Below, piece after piece: positions 1 through 6,365 of a DNA stretch of 64,000 bases. Position 1 is the stretch's first letter, and the number at the start of each line of letters is the position of its first letter. The notes below the pieces were generated by a model. The model did not search any database and had not been told where the DNA came from. It saw nothing but the letters and a program-made list of their open reading frames with translations. Position numbers and translations under genes: made by a program. Source of the DNA: Glaciecola sp. XM2 (GTDB lineage: Bacteria; Pseudomonadota; Gammaproteobacteria; Enterobacterales; Alteromonadaceae); assembly GCF_018595715.1 (NCBI RefSeq), contig NZ_JAHEOJ010000014.1:1-64000 (forward strand). The letters are read 5' to 3'.

Positions 1-453
1 TAACACATATGAGCCTCCGGTCTGTCAATGACAAAAGAACACCTATTGCTCATTTTTTTATGAGCAATCTAATTCCTTTCATCAGTTTTGTTTACTTCGT
101 CTGTCATGGTCGATGTTGAGCATATTGCTCACGTCAAACACATATAGAGGCTCTTAATGTTGCACTTTTCAGTTCCTTCTGATGGTCAACGGCACTAGAC
201 ATTCATCGGTTAACCTTCATCTGTCCTATTCAAAGCTGAGTGGCTTAGTAGAACCAGTTAGTGGCGGGCTCAGCGAAGGTGTAAGCAAAGTCTGATAAAA
301 GTTTATGTTGCGCAACAGTGGCATGTCTAATCAAAGCGAATTGGTTAAGGTCAGTTGGTATAGTTATCGATGCTGCTAGGGCAGATTGATGTGCGATAAC
401 AAGATACTCGCCATTTTCCCAGTTATACGATGAAGCTCATGCCACTGCGCGAC
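1..453. other. Non-coding flank downstream of the IS110-type transposase
   Basis: I see no convincing gene in this stretch. It holds a cluster of short palindromes in the first 153 bases, a perfect 12-bp palindrome TGTTGCGCAACA at 306-317, and the 3' non-coding side of the transposase gene, which is read on the minus strand. In the IS1111 subgroup of IS110 elements the non-coding side downstream of the transposase is known to carry the bridge RNA, so part of roughly 340-453 could belong to the element. That assignment is an inference. Confidence 0.4.
11..153. repeat. Nested palindrome cluster
   Basis: ATTGCTCA (45-52) pairs with TGAGCAAT (61-68) across a T-rich loop. TGAGCATATTGCTCA (117-131) is a second palindrome made of the same half-sites. 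GAGCCTC (11-17) and GAGGCTC (147-153) form an outer inverted pair, each preceded by ACACATAT. GTCTGTCA occurs directly at 20-27 and 99-106. It may be a structured RNA, a small mobile-element remnant, or a regulator site; I cannot tell which. Confidence 0.5.
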
Positions 454-1587
454 TTACCCGTTTAAAAACTTATCTTCATTAAATACCTGTTGGTTCTTGA
501 GCATGAAATAAACACAGCGGCCTATTTTATGTGCCAAAGCTGATAGCGCTTTAGCTTTGCTCATGCGTTTCTGAAGCGTTTCAAGGTATCGCTTAGCTTT
601 GTCATTGCCTTTTAAGTACAGAACGGCGGCTTCGCTGAATGCCCATTTCAAATGCGCATTACCTATTTTATTGCCCTGAGTGCCATAGGACTTTCCTGCA
701 GATTCGGCTTTGCATTTTACGAGTCGTGCGTATGACGCAAATTGTTGGACACGAGGAAAGCGCTGTATATCACCCACTTCATATAAGATGGTTAGGGCGA
801 GAATCTTACCAATACCAGGAAAGGATCTTAGAATATGGAAGTCACTTCCCTTGTTGATCTGCGCTTTGAGCTTGACGTAATGCTCGATTTTATAGATTTC
901 GTGCACCATGGTATCGATAATGTTGAGATTTAAGTCCATGCTTTTTTGCACAGCCTCATCAGGAAAGAAGTGGTGCATATGTTGTCTGGCGGGTGAGTTT
1001 TGTAGGTTTAATCGTGTTTCAGGCGCAGGTAAATTATATTGGCCAACAGTGCTGGACACATGAGCCTTGAGTTGAGCACTCATACGCATAATATGTGTGC
1101 GTCTTCTCAATGCATCCCTGATAGAGCGATGCTCTTTGGGGTAAGCATGGGCAAGCGGGAAATTTCCTCCTCGCATGAGTTTAGCGATCTTCAATGCATC
1201 GATTCTATCATTTTTAGTTTTACCTGCATGAATCGCTTTCATGTAGAGCGCATGGCCAAGAATAAAGTCAATGTTGTGCTGTTCGCAAAAATCCGATACC
1301 CAGTACCAACAGTGCATACACTCGACGCCGACTACTACACTACCGAGATAAGGTGTCAATAACTGAATAAGTTGCTCTGGCGAATCAGAAATTTTTTCAT
1401 GGACGAGAACGTTATTTTCATTATCAATAATGCAGACATAAAGTAGGCGGGTGTGTAAATCAATTCCACAATAGTAAGGATGTGTATTAGTATAGAAATT
1501 CATTGAGTTTTCTCCGTTGGTTTTGTCGCCTGTTAGGATAAACTCTGTTTATGCTAATTAGGAGGAGACTCAATGAGTATCAAAGCG
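330..1587 (-). mobile_element. IS110/IS1111-type insertion sequence (ends uncertain)
   Basis: The transposase at 454-1503 defines the element. The ends are not certain, because IS110 elements have no canonical terminal inverted repeats. A 9-bp direct repeat ATCAAAGCG occurs at 330-338 and 1579-1587, which would bound about 1.25 kb, a normal IS1111 size. A shared 9-mer in flanks of this length could still arise by chance. The right end abuts an attC-like palindrome, which fits the known IS1111-attC group that targets integron recombination sites. Confidence 0.35.
454..1503 (-). CDS. IS110 family transposase
   Basis: A 349-residue DEDD transposase of the IS110/IS1116/IS902 type. The N-terminal RuvC-like domain shows D15 (GIDLH), E61 (VGVEC), D99 and D102 (KNDRIDA). 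The C-terminal Transposase_20 domain begins near residue 225 with a helix-hairpin-helix stretch FPGIGKILALTIL. The gene is full length with no frameshift, so it may be active. The family catalyses excision and insertion guided by a structured bridge RNA encoded in the non-coding flank. The long 3' non-coding flank and very short 5' flank suggest the IS1111 subgroup rather than IS110 proper. It sits next to attC-like sites, a context known for the IS1111-attC group. Confidence 0.93.
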   Translation of the reverse strand: MNFYTNTHPYYCGIDLHTRLLYVCIIDNENNVLVHEKISDSPEQLIQLLTPYLGSVVVGVECMHCWYWVSDFCEQHNIDFILGHALYMKAIHAGKTKNDRIDALKIAKLMRGGNFPLAHAYPKEHRSIRDALRRRTHIMRMSAQLKAHVSSTVGQYNLPAPETRLNLQNSPARQHMHHFFPDEAVQKSMDLNLNIIDTMVHEIYKIEHYVKLKAQINKGSDFHILRSFPGIGKILALTILYEVGDIQRFPRVQQFASYARLVKCKAESAGKSYGTQGNKIGNAHLKWAFSEAAVLYLKGNDKAKRYLETLQKRMSKAKALSALAHKIGRCVYFMLKNQQVFNEDKFLNG

Positions 1588-1679
1588 CTAAACTCGTTCC
1601 CTTCGGTCACTGGGACAATAATAATGCGTGCCTTCGGCATTACCGCGCAATATTATTGCCCGTTAGCTTAGTGTTAGTT
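1587..1679 (+). repeat. attC-like imperfect palindrome (site 0)
   Basis: The left arm 1612-1628 pairs with the right arm 1646-1661 with one bulged A (1615) and one mismatch. An inner hairpin TGCC-TTC-GGCA lies at 1629-1639. GTTAGCT (1662-1668) and GTTAGTT (1673-1679) follow on the right and resemble the integron core GTTRRRY. GCTAAAC at 1587-1593 is a possible partner on the left, but the spacing there is long. A gene with a good ribosome binding site starts 16 bases later, as in integron cassettes. Confidence 0.45.
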
Positions 1680-1694
1680 GCCACAGGAAGACTT

Positions 1695-2102
1695 ATGCCT
1701 ATATGGACTTATTTTTACTTAGGGTGTCTTGTAGCTGCTAGTATTTATCTAATGGTAACTGTAAGGCCTCTATCCATCTGGCGAGCAGCAGGGGAGTTGT
1801 TCTCTGTATTTTCGTATGTAGCGATCTTTACCATTTCCTACGAACGAATTCATTTAGTTTATCCAGTAATGACTGCGACAATTTTGCTTTGTTACACACT
1901 TTTATGGGGTGTATTTGGCTATAAAGAACATTATTCATTTTATTGGATGCCTGCCGTCGACTTCGCAAAAACATTAGAGCTAGGTAAAGATGAATCGTTT
2001 GAAGATGCGGCTCTATCAATAAAAATAATTAAATCAGTATCAATTGTCTTGATTGTGCTATTGGTTTCACCACTATTTTATGTATATTCTAGGATGTTTT
2101 AA
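1695..2102 (+). CDS. Small integral membrane protein (cassette-type gene)
   Basis: I do not recognise the family. The frame is open from 1551, but that N-terminus would be encoded by the palindrome. The ATG at 1695 has AGGAAG 4 bases upstream, so I prefer a 135-residue protein. It has about four hydrophobic segments (near residues 5-25, 35-50, 58-75 and 112-130) with a short acidic loop before the last. The gene lies between two attC-like palindromes and starts close to the upstream one, the layout of an integron gene cassette. Its function is unknown. Confidence 0.6.
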   Translation: MPIWTYFYLGCLVAASIYLMVTVRPLSIWRAAGELFSVFSYVAIFTISYERIHLVYPVMTATILLCYTLLWGVFGYKEHYSFYWMPAVDFAKTLELGKDESFEDAALSIKIIKSVSIVLIVLLVSPLFYVYSRMF

Positions 2103-2109
2103 GATGGCA

Positions 2110-2170
2110 ACTAACAAAAACATAAACCGGATTTTGGCAAGAGCAGCTAAAACCGGTTATGTAAAGTGTC
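2110..2170 (+). repeat. attC-like imperfect palindrome (site 1)
   Basis: ACTAAC (2110-2115) resembles the attC R'' core. A stem follows: 2121-2138 pairs with 2146-2161 around loop AAGAGCA (2139-2145), with unpaired bases in the left arm. The site ends AAAGTGTC, where a working R' core would read GTTRRRY, so it looks degenerate. Length and layout match site 2, and both share TAACAAAA at the left and AAAGTGT at the right. Confidence 0.5.
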
Positions 2171-2469
2171 TATCCATTGAGATTTTCGGCGTAGTCCATT
2201 CTTTTGTGTAGTATTCGAACTATCAGAATGGTATTACGATCTATGCGTTTGAAAAAAATTATATGACTGCCGTGTGGAAATTTATAATAGCCTTTCAAAA
2301 CTTCATCACAGAGTTTACCTAAATGTGACTTATTGGCTAAAAATGCGAACGAACTGTCTATTTGCTGCAAGTATAAGTTTCGCTGCTCTCTTCCCCAACG
2401 AGATTCAGTAAATATCGCGATATCTTTTAAGTCTTGCTTAGCTTTTACTGATAAGTTAAATCGCTTCAC
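2170..2469 (-). CDS. parE: ParE/RelE-family toxin
   Basis: A 99-residue protein of the ParE/RelE superfamily, starting KRFNLSVKAKQDLKDIAIF and containing W25-G-R-E and a C-terminal beta strand region ending with ILIVRILHKRMD. ParE toxins of this size poison DNA gyrase; RelE relatives cut mRNA at the ribosome. The target here cannot be decided. The start overlaps the antitoxin stop by 4 bases, which implies translational coupling in a parDE operon. The stop codon touches the end of the attC-like site 1. The pair is transcribed against the neighbouring cassette genes, which is common for toxin-antitoxin cassettes carrying their own promoter. Confidence 0.85.
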   Translation of the reverse strand: MKRFNLSVKAKQDLKDIAIFTESRWGREQRNLYLQQIDSSFAFLANKSHLGKLCDEVLKGYYKFPHGSHIIFFKRIDRNTILIVRILHKRMDYAENLNG

Positions 2470-2708
2470 TTATCAACTTCATCATCTATTTCAGATATAA
2501 AGGAATCTAGGCTATATTCAGCGACGCCACTTTGTTCTCCTTCATGTAATAGTTGACGAAGCGAATTTAATTTGGTTTCCTGAGACTCTAGTAGTCTGAG
2601 AGCCGTTCGGATGACCTCACTGGCTGAGCCATAACGCCCAGTCTGGACTTGATTTGAAATAAAACCGTCAAAATGGTCACCGAGAGTGATACTTGTGTTT
2701 TTAGGCAT
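2466..2708 (-). CDS. parD: ParD-family antitoxin
   Basis: An 80-residue protein with an N-terminal ribbon-helix-helix DNA-binding domain (SITLGDHFDGFI, then GRYGSASEVIRTALRLLE) and an acidic C-terminal tail that would wrap the toxin. It matches the CC2985/ParD type. It is the first gene of the pair and overlaps parE by 4 bases. GAGG lies just upstream of the ATG. ParD-ParE complexes normally repress their own promoter, and a fitting inverted repeat lies directly upstream at 2731-2747. Confidence 0.88.
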   Translation of the reverse strand: MPKNTSITLGDHFDGFISNQVQTGRYGSASEVIRTALRLLESQETKLNSLRQLLHEGEQSGVAEYSLDSFISEIDDEVDK

Positions 2709-2719
2709 AATTAATCCTC

Positions 2720-2748
2720 AATACCGATATATACCTAATTATGGTATT
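2720..2748 (-). promoter_or_regulatory. Candidate ParD operator
   Basis: ATACC (2731-2735) and GGTAT (2743-2747) form an inverted repeat around TAATTAT, and another ATACC lies at 2721-2725. The position, 12-40 bases upstream of parD, fits autoregulation by a ribbon-helix-helix antitoxin. This is inferred from symmetry and place only. Confidence 0.4.
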
Positions 2749-2772
2749 TTAAAGGTGTAAGTCAATAGTATG

Positions 2773-2837
2773 GATAACAAAACGATGAAGACGATTTTTA
2801 CAAAGAGCGCGTAAAAACCGCTTATCGAAAGTGTAGG
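2773..2837 (+). repeat. attC-like imperfect palindrome (site 2)
   Basis: GATAAC (2773-2778) is R''-like. The left arm 2783-2801 pairs imperfectly with 2811-2827 around loop AAAGAGCGC. The site ends AAAGTGTAGG at 2828-2837. The next gene starts at 2841, only a few bases on, as in integron cassettes. Arm sequences differ from site 1 but the architecture and both ends are shared. Confidence 0.5.
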
Positions 2838-2840
2838 TGC

Positions 2841-3158
2841 ATGAGAGTAATGGTAAGACTTTTTCTTTTTTTGAGTGTTCTCCTATTTTCGATTTCCGGC
2901 TTTGGTTCGCATCCTACAAAGGTTTCCACTTATGCAAAATACGTTGATGCAAACCATGTATCCATTAAAGGTAAACTTTTTACAATCAATGAATTGCTAG
3001 AGCATTTAGGCAAAGAGTATTCTAACGGTAGGATTGTAGAACTTTCGATATCTGGGAATCCTTCGGAACAGAAGGCAATACTAACACTGGCGGGCATAAT
3101 TGAGAAAAGTCCAAATTATAAGGCTGATGGTGTGGCCGTTTTCATAGTGTCGTGGTAG
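2841..3158 (+). CDS. Small putative secreted protein (cassette-type gene)
   Basis: A 105-residue protein with a likely signal peptide: positively charged start, then a hydrophobic stretch of about residues 6-20 before GFGSHP. The mature part is short (about 80 residues) and resembles no family I can name. A possible alternative start is the ATG at 2850. It begins 4 bases after attC-like site 2 and ends 14 bases before an R''-like heptamer, so it has the extent of a single-gene cassette of about 400 bp. I assign no function. Confidence 0.6.
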   Translation: MRVMVRLFLFLSVLLFSISGFGSHPTKVSTYAKYVDANHVSIKGKLFTINELLEHLGKEYSNGRIVELSISGNPSEQKAILTLAGIIEKSPNYKADGVAVFIVSW

Positions 3159-3171
3159 TTGTAGCGTCAGT

Positions 3172-3232
3172 ACCTAACAAAATTTAGGCGTTTTTGAGGT
3201 CCCCCCGCTTTCGTGGGTGTAATGTGTCACTA
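3172..3232 (+). repeat. Possible attC remnant (site 3)
   Basis: ACCTAAC at 3172-3178 matches the attC R'' consensus RYYYAAC, and CTAACAAAA matches the left ends of sites 1 and 2. The rest does not form the same long stem; only CCCGC/GTGGG near 3204-3217 pairs. It may be the decayed last site of the array. Confidence 0.25.
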
Positions 3233-3346
3233 GATTATGGGTGACTTTTTAATTATTTGTGAGGGATTGGCGCTGTGGCAGGGTTAGGTTTATCTCCCCA
3301 GAGTAAAGAAGGCACGTTGCCGCCTTAGAATGAAAAATGCACTAAT

Positions 3347-3385
3347 AAAAAGCCCACTATCTGATCTCAGAAAGAGGGCTTTTTT
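3347..3385. terminator. Bidirectional rho-independent terminator
   Basis: AAAAAGCCC (3347-3355) pairs with GGGCTTTTT (3376-3384), with T-runs on both strands. It would end the minus-strand PUL operon whose last gene stops at 3429, and also any rightward transcript from the cassette region. Confidence 0.75.
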
Positions 3386-3428
3386 GTGTTCAACGCTAGC
3401 AACGTTAAATGCCATAGCGCCGAGGTGA

Positions 3429-4733
3429 TTATTTTACAAAAAACGGAAAATTCGCATGAGCGGCGTTGCCATTGCCATCGTAAACGAAAGCAAATAAACG
3501 GTAAGCGCCTTTTTCTTTGGGTGCGGTTAGCGTGATATTCTGGGCAGATGTATCGTCGATAACACCTTCCACAACTTCTGGAACGTATTCTAAGTCACCA
3601 CCCACTTCTGTCGCGGTTGACTCTTTGCGAACCTCCCAATGAAACTTCAAGTTATCTTCGTCTGGGTCGACTGCATTTAGCGCGGCTTGATATTCATCGC
3701 CTGCAAACAAATAAACATTGTCAAACGCTACCTTTCCATCTAACCCGATAGGGCTGACACGCGGCGTACGGTTTTCAGGCCATTGCCCAGTCCAAATGTA
3801 ATTCATTACATCAACCGGTTCTGTACGCTCACCAGAATCGAGAAACATGCCATACCAAGTGCTAGTGCGCTCTTGTTTTTGGCCCCATAGAAACACGTAA
3901 TTGCCAATGACTTGTTTTGAATGGGGTTGAATAGCTTGTAGATAGCTTTTCGCATAATTACTGGCTTTCTCAGAGCTTGTTGTTTCAACCGGTGCTCCCC
4001 ATTTCGTTTGAAACACTTCCCAATGCCCAACTGCGCCCCATTCGGTGATCATATAAGGGCCTGTGTAACCAAACGATTCAATGTATTTAGGTAGGTTAAC
4101 TACGTCGGCATACAATTGAAAGCTTATAAAATCTAGGGCAGGGGCTCGCTCTACAACCGCTTCCATTGCTTTTTTGTCAAAGCCGGCAAGAGTTGTTGTT
4201 ACTGGATGGTTAGGGTCTATTTTTTTAATCATCAATGCAACATCATTTACCGCGTCGTAAACAGCAGGATTGGTAAAATCAAAATTTAACTCATTACCAA
4301 TAAACCACGTTAAAAGGGCAGGGTGGTCTTTATGCGCGAGTACGCTTTGTCGCGTGCGCTCAAGTTGCTCGGCTACTGCTTCTGGGTCGTTATAATCAAA
4401 GCCGTGTCTTTCCCTCGCAAAATCTAAACCTAAGGAAACAGTCATGCCAAGTTTATGTGCCTTATCAAGCAATTCAGCGGCAGGATAAACCCCACCATCG
4501 ATAGACCAGGTTCTAAAGGAGTTTGCACCGTAGGAGGCTAGTTCTTCTAAGCTGGCGCCGTCAACACCAGCCCCTCTAATCACATATGGCTCTCCGCCAC
4601 GCAGAAGTTGGTATCCACCATCTTCTGTTTGTACGATCTCAACTTTAATTGCTTGAGCAAAAGCAGATATTGAGAGTGCACAGCACAATAGTGAGAGTAC
4701 GAAAAGTTTCATATGTTTCAATAATCGCATCAA
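3429..4733 (-). CDS. Secreted clan GH-A glycoside hydrolase
   Basis: A 434-residue protein with a signal peptide ending near SAFAQA (residue 27-28). The TIM-barrel carries the clan GH-A pair: acid/base E148 in WFIGNELN and nucleophile E231 in MITEWGA. A C-terminal Ig-like or beta-sandwich domain covers about residues 330-434. Annotation of such proteins is often GH2-TIM-barrel-like or GH5-like. Given the beta-1,3-glucan setting, GH158 (endo-beta-1,3-glucanase) is possible, but I cannot prove the family. It is the last gene of the GH16-TBDR-MFS operon and starts 8 bases after the transporter stop codon. It probably acts in the periplasm on imported oligosaccharides. Confidence 0.75.
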   Translation of the reverse strand: MMRLLKHMKLFVLSLLCCALSISAFAQAIKVEIVQTEDGGYQLLRGGEPYVIRGAGVDGASLEELASYGANSFRTWSIDGGVYPAAELLDKAHKLGMTVSLGLDFARERHGFDYNDPEAVAEQLERTRQSVLAHKDHPALLTWFIGNELNFDFTNPAVYDAVNDVALMIKKIDPNHPVTTTLAGFDKKAMEAVVERAPALDFISFQLYADVVNLPKYIESFGYTGPYMITEWGAVGHWEVFQTKWGAPVETTSSEKASNYAKSYLQAIQPHSKQVIGNYVFLWGQKQERTSTWYGMFLDSGERTEPVDVMNYIWTGQWPENRTPRVSPIGLDGKVAFDNVYLFAGDEYQAALNAVDPDEDNLKFHWEVRKESTATEVGGDLEYVPEVVEGVIDDTSAQNITLTAPKEKGAYRLFAFVYDGNGNAAHANFPFFVK

Positions 4734-4741
4734 GATGCTCC

Positions 4742-6298
4742 TTAGGCTTTTGCCGAATTAGGGTTTAACAATACTTCTATAGACTCCAGGCTGCGTCCTT
4801 TAGTTTCAGGTAACCATCGTATAACAATTACCAGTCCAATAATCGAAAAGGTGCCATAAATAGCAAATGTGAGGGCACTACCAAAGTTGGCTAATTCCCA
4901 GGGGAATACGAGCTGAACTAAAAAACTCACAGCTGAATTTACCAGACCCACGCATGAGATAGCAATGGCTCGTAGTCGGTTTGGAAATAACTCTGAAAAA
5001 AGCACCCACATTACCGGACCTATAGAAACTGCAAAACATGCAACAAATCCTAAAATGCCAATTAAAACCCAAGTGGCGTTGATATTAATCGCCGCTGCGA
5101 GTAATTCAGCTTCTAAGCTAAGAGCTTGCTCAGTGCCTAGGGTTATAGATAATGCTGTCTTAAATGCTATATCTGAGGCAAATACCTGCTCCTGAATACT
5201 TTGTAGTTGGCTAAGGACAACACCATCAAAGCCTTGTAAGTCTGTAGCAGATATAATGTATTGTGCATTAGAAAATTGATATGCCAGCATCATCATAAAG
5301 AACGCTATTCCACTGAGACCGAACACAAGAAGTGGTTTACGCCCCACTTTGTCGATAAAGGCAATCGCTAGTAAAGTAAATACTAAGTTTGTTAGCCCAA
5401 CCAAAATGGCCTGAACAAACGAGGCATTTGTACCAATACCAGATTGTTCGAATATCATAGGGGCATAGAAGAAAATAGCGTTTATGCCGGTAATTTGCTG
5501 TGTAATGGCTAAAGTTAAGCCTAGAAAAAGAGCTAGCCGTAAAGGTTTCTGAAACAGTTCAAGTACTGGAGTTTTATGTTCAGGGCGTGCAAGATCTGTT
5601 TTTATATTGTTTATTTCAATGTGTGCTTTTTGTGTTCCAATGGATGCGTCGAGTACTTCGTTCGCCTCGGTATCTCTGCCTTTTAGCATCAGCCATCGCG
5701 GGCTCTCTGGCACGATATACAGCCCAATTAAGTATAAGATAGCTGGAAGTGCTTCGATGCCAAGCATCCAGCGCCATGCGTTTTGTAAGTCAATGCCAAA
5801 CATCGCAGACTGAGCGAAAAGTAATATCGCGTAGTTAGTAAAAAACGCCGCTGAAATTCCAATTACAATGTTGAGTTGATTGAGTGAAACCCTCCGACCT
5901 CTGAGTTCGGGCGGTGATGATTCTGCAATGTACATCGGCGCTATAATTAAAGCTGCCCCCACGCCAAATCCGCCGAGCATGCGCGCTGCGACTAGCCAAA
6001 AATAGTTTGGTGCTAGTGCCGATAATATCGCTGATACTGCAAACAAGCATGCCGCTAGTTTGAGAATGGAGATTCGACCAAACCGTTGGCTCAATGGTCC
6101 GGCGATAAGCATAGCCAAAGAAGCCGTCAGCGTGAGTGAAGCAACCGCCCAACCAACTTGAAGCTTATCGAGCTGAAACTCTGATTCGATAAATGAAACA
6201 ACACCCGATATAACGGATGCGTCAAAACCCATCAAAAAGCCACCCAATGCAACCACTAGGGCGTACGTAAATCCTTTATTGTTAGGCGGCTTTTGCAT
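4742..6298 (-). CDS. MFS sugar:H+ symporter (sugar porter family)
   Basis: A 518-residue, 12-TM inner-membrane carrier of the sugar porter family. Family signatures are visible: LRGRRVSLNQL, PESPRWLMLKGR after TM6, DKVGRKPLL and PETKGRSLE after TM12. QQITGINAIFFYAP in TM7 is the conserved sugar-binding stretch. An unusually long periplasmic loop (about residues 350-410) lies between TM9 and TM10. It probably imports glucose or a small glucan product. It follows the TonB receptor gene after a strong hairpin at 6325-6355, so it is likely expressed at a lower level by readthrough. Confidence 0.88.
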   Translation of the reverse strand: MQKPPNNKGFTYALVVALGGFLMGFDASVISGVVSFIESEFQLDKLQVGWAVASLTLTASLAMLIAGPLSQRFGRISILKLAACLFAVSAILSALAPNYFWLVAARMLGGFGVGAALIIAPMYIAESSPPELRGRRVSLNQLNIVIGISAAFFTNYAILLFAQSAMFGIDLQNAWRWMLGIEALPAILYLIGLYIVPESPRWLMLKGRDTEANEVLDASIGTQKAHIEINNIKTDLARPEHKTPVLELFQKPLRLALFLGLTLAITQQITGINAIFFYAPMIFEQSGIGTNASFVQAILVGLTNLVFTLLAIAFIDKVGRKPLLVFGLSGIAFFMMMLAYQFSNAQYIISATDLQGFDGVVLSQLQSIQEQVFASDIAFKTALSITLGTEQALSLEAELLAAAININATWVLIGILGFVACFAVSIGPVMWVLFSELFPNRLRAIAISCVGLVNSAVSFLVQLVFPWELANFGSALTFAIYGTFSIIGLVIVIRWLPETKGRSLESIEVLLNPNSAKA

Positions 6299-6324
6299 GT
6301 GTTTTTATCACCAATATTACAAAT

Positions 6325-6355
6325 AAAAAAGGCACCTCGATTAAGAGGTGCCTTT
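6325..6355 (-). terminator. Intra-operon hairpin terminator after the TonB receptor gene
   Basis: GGCACCTC (6331-6338) pairs with GAGGTGCC (6345-6352), followed on the minus strand by a run of T. It sits between the receptor stop (6366) and the transporter start (6298). Only 27 bases remain for a new promoter, so it may act as a partial terminator or a 3'-end stabiliser that keeps receptor mRNA in excess. Confidence 0.75.
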
Positions 6356-6365
6356 TATGCTTTGC

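Noticed and set aside
1551-1694. Extended N-terminus of the small membrane protein from 1551
   Set aside because: This part is encoded by the attC-like palindrome and has no ribosome binding site; the ATG at 1695 has one.
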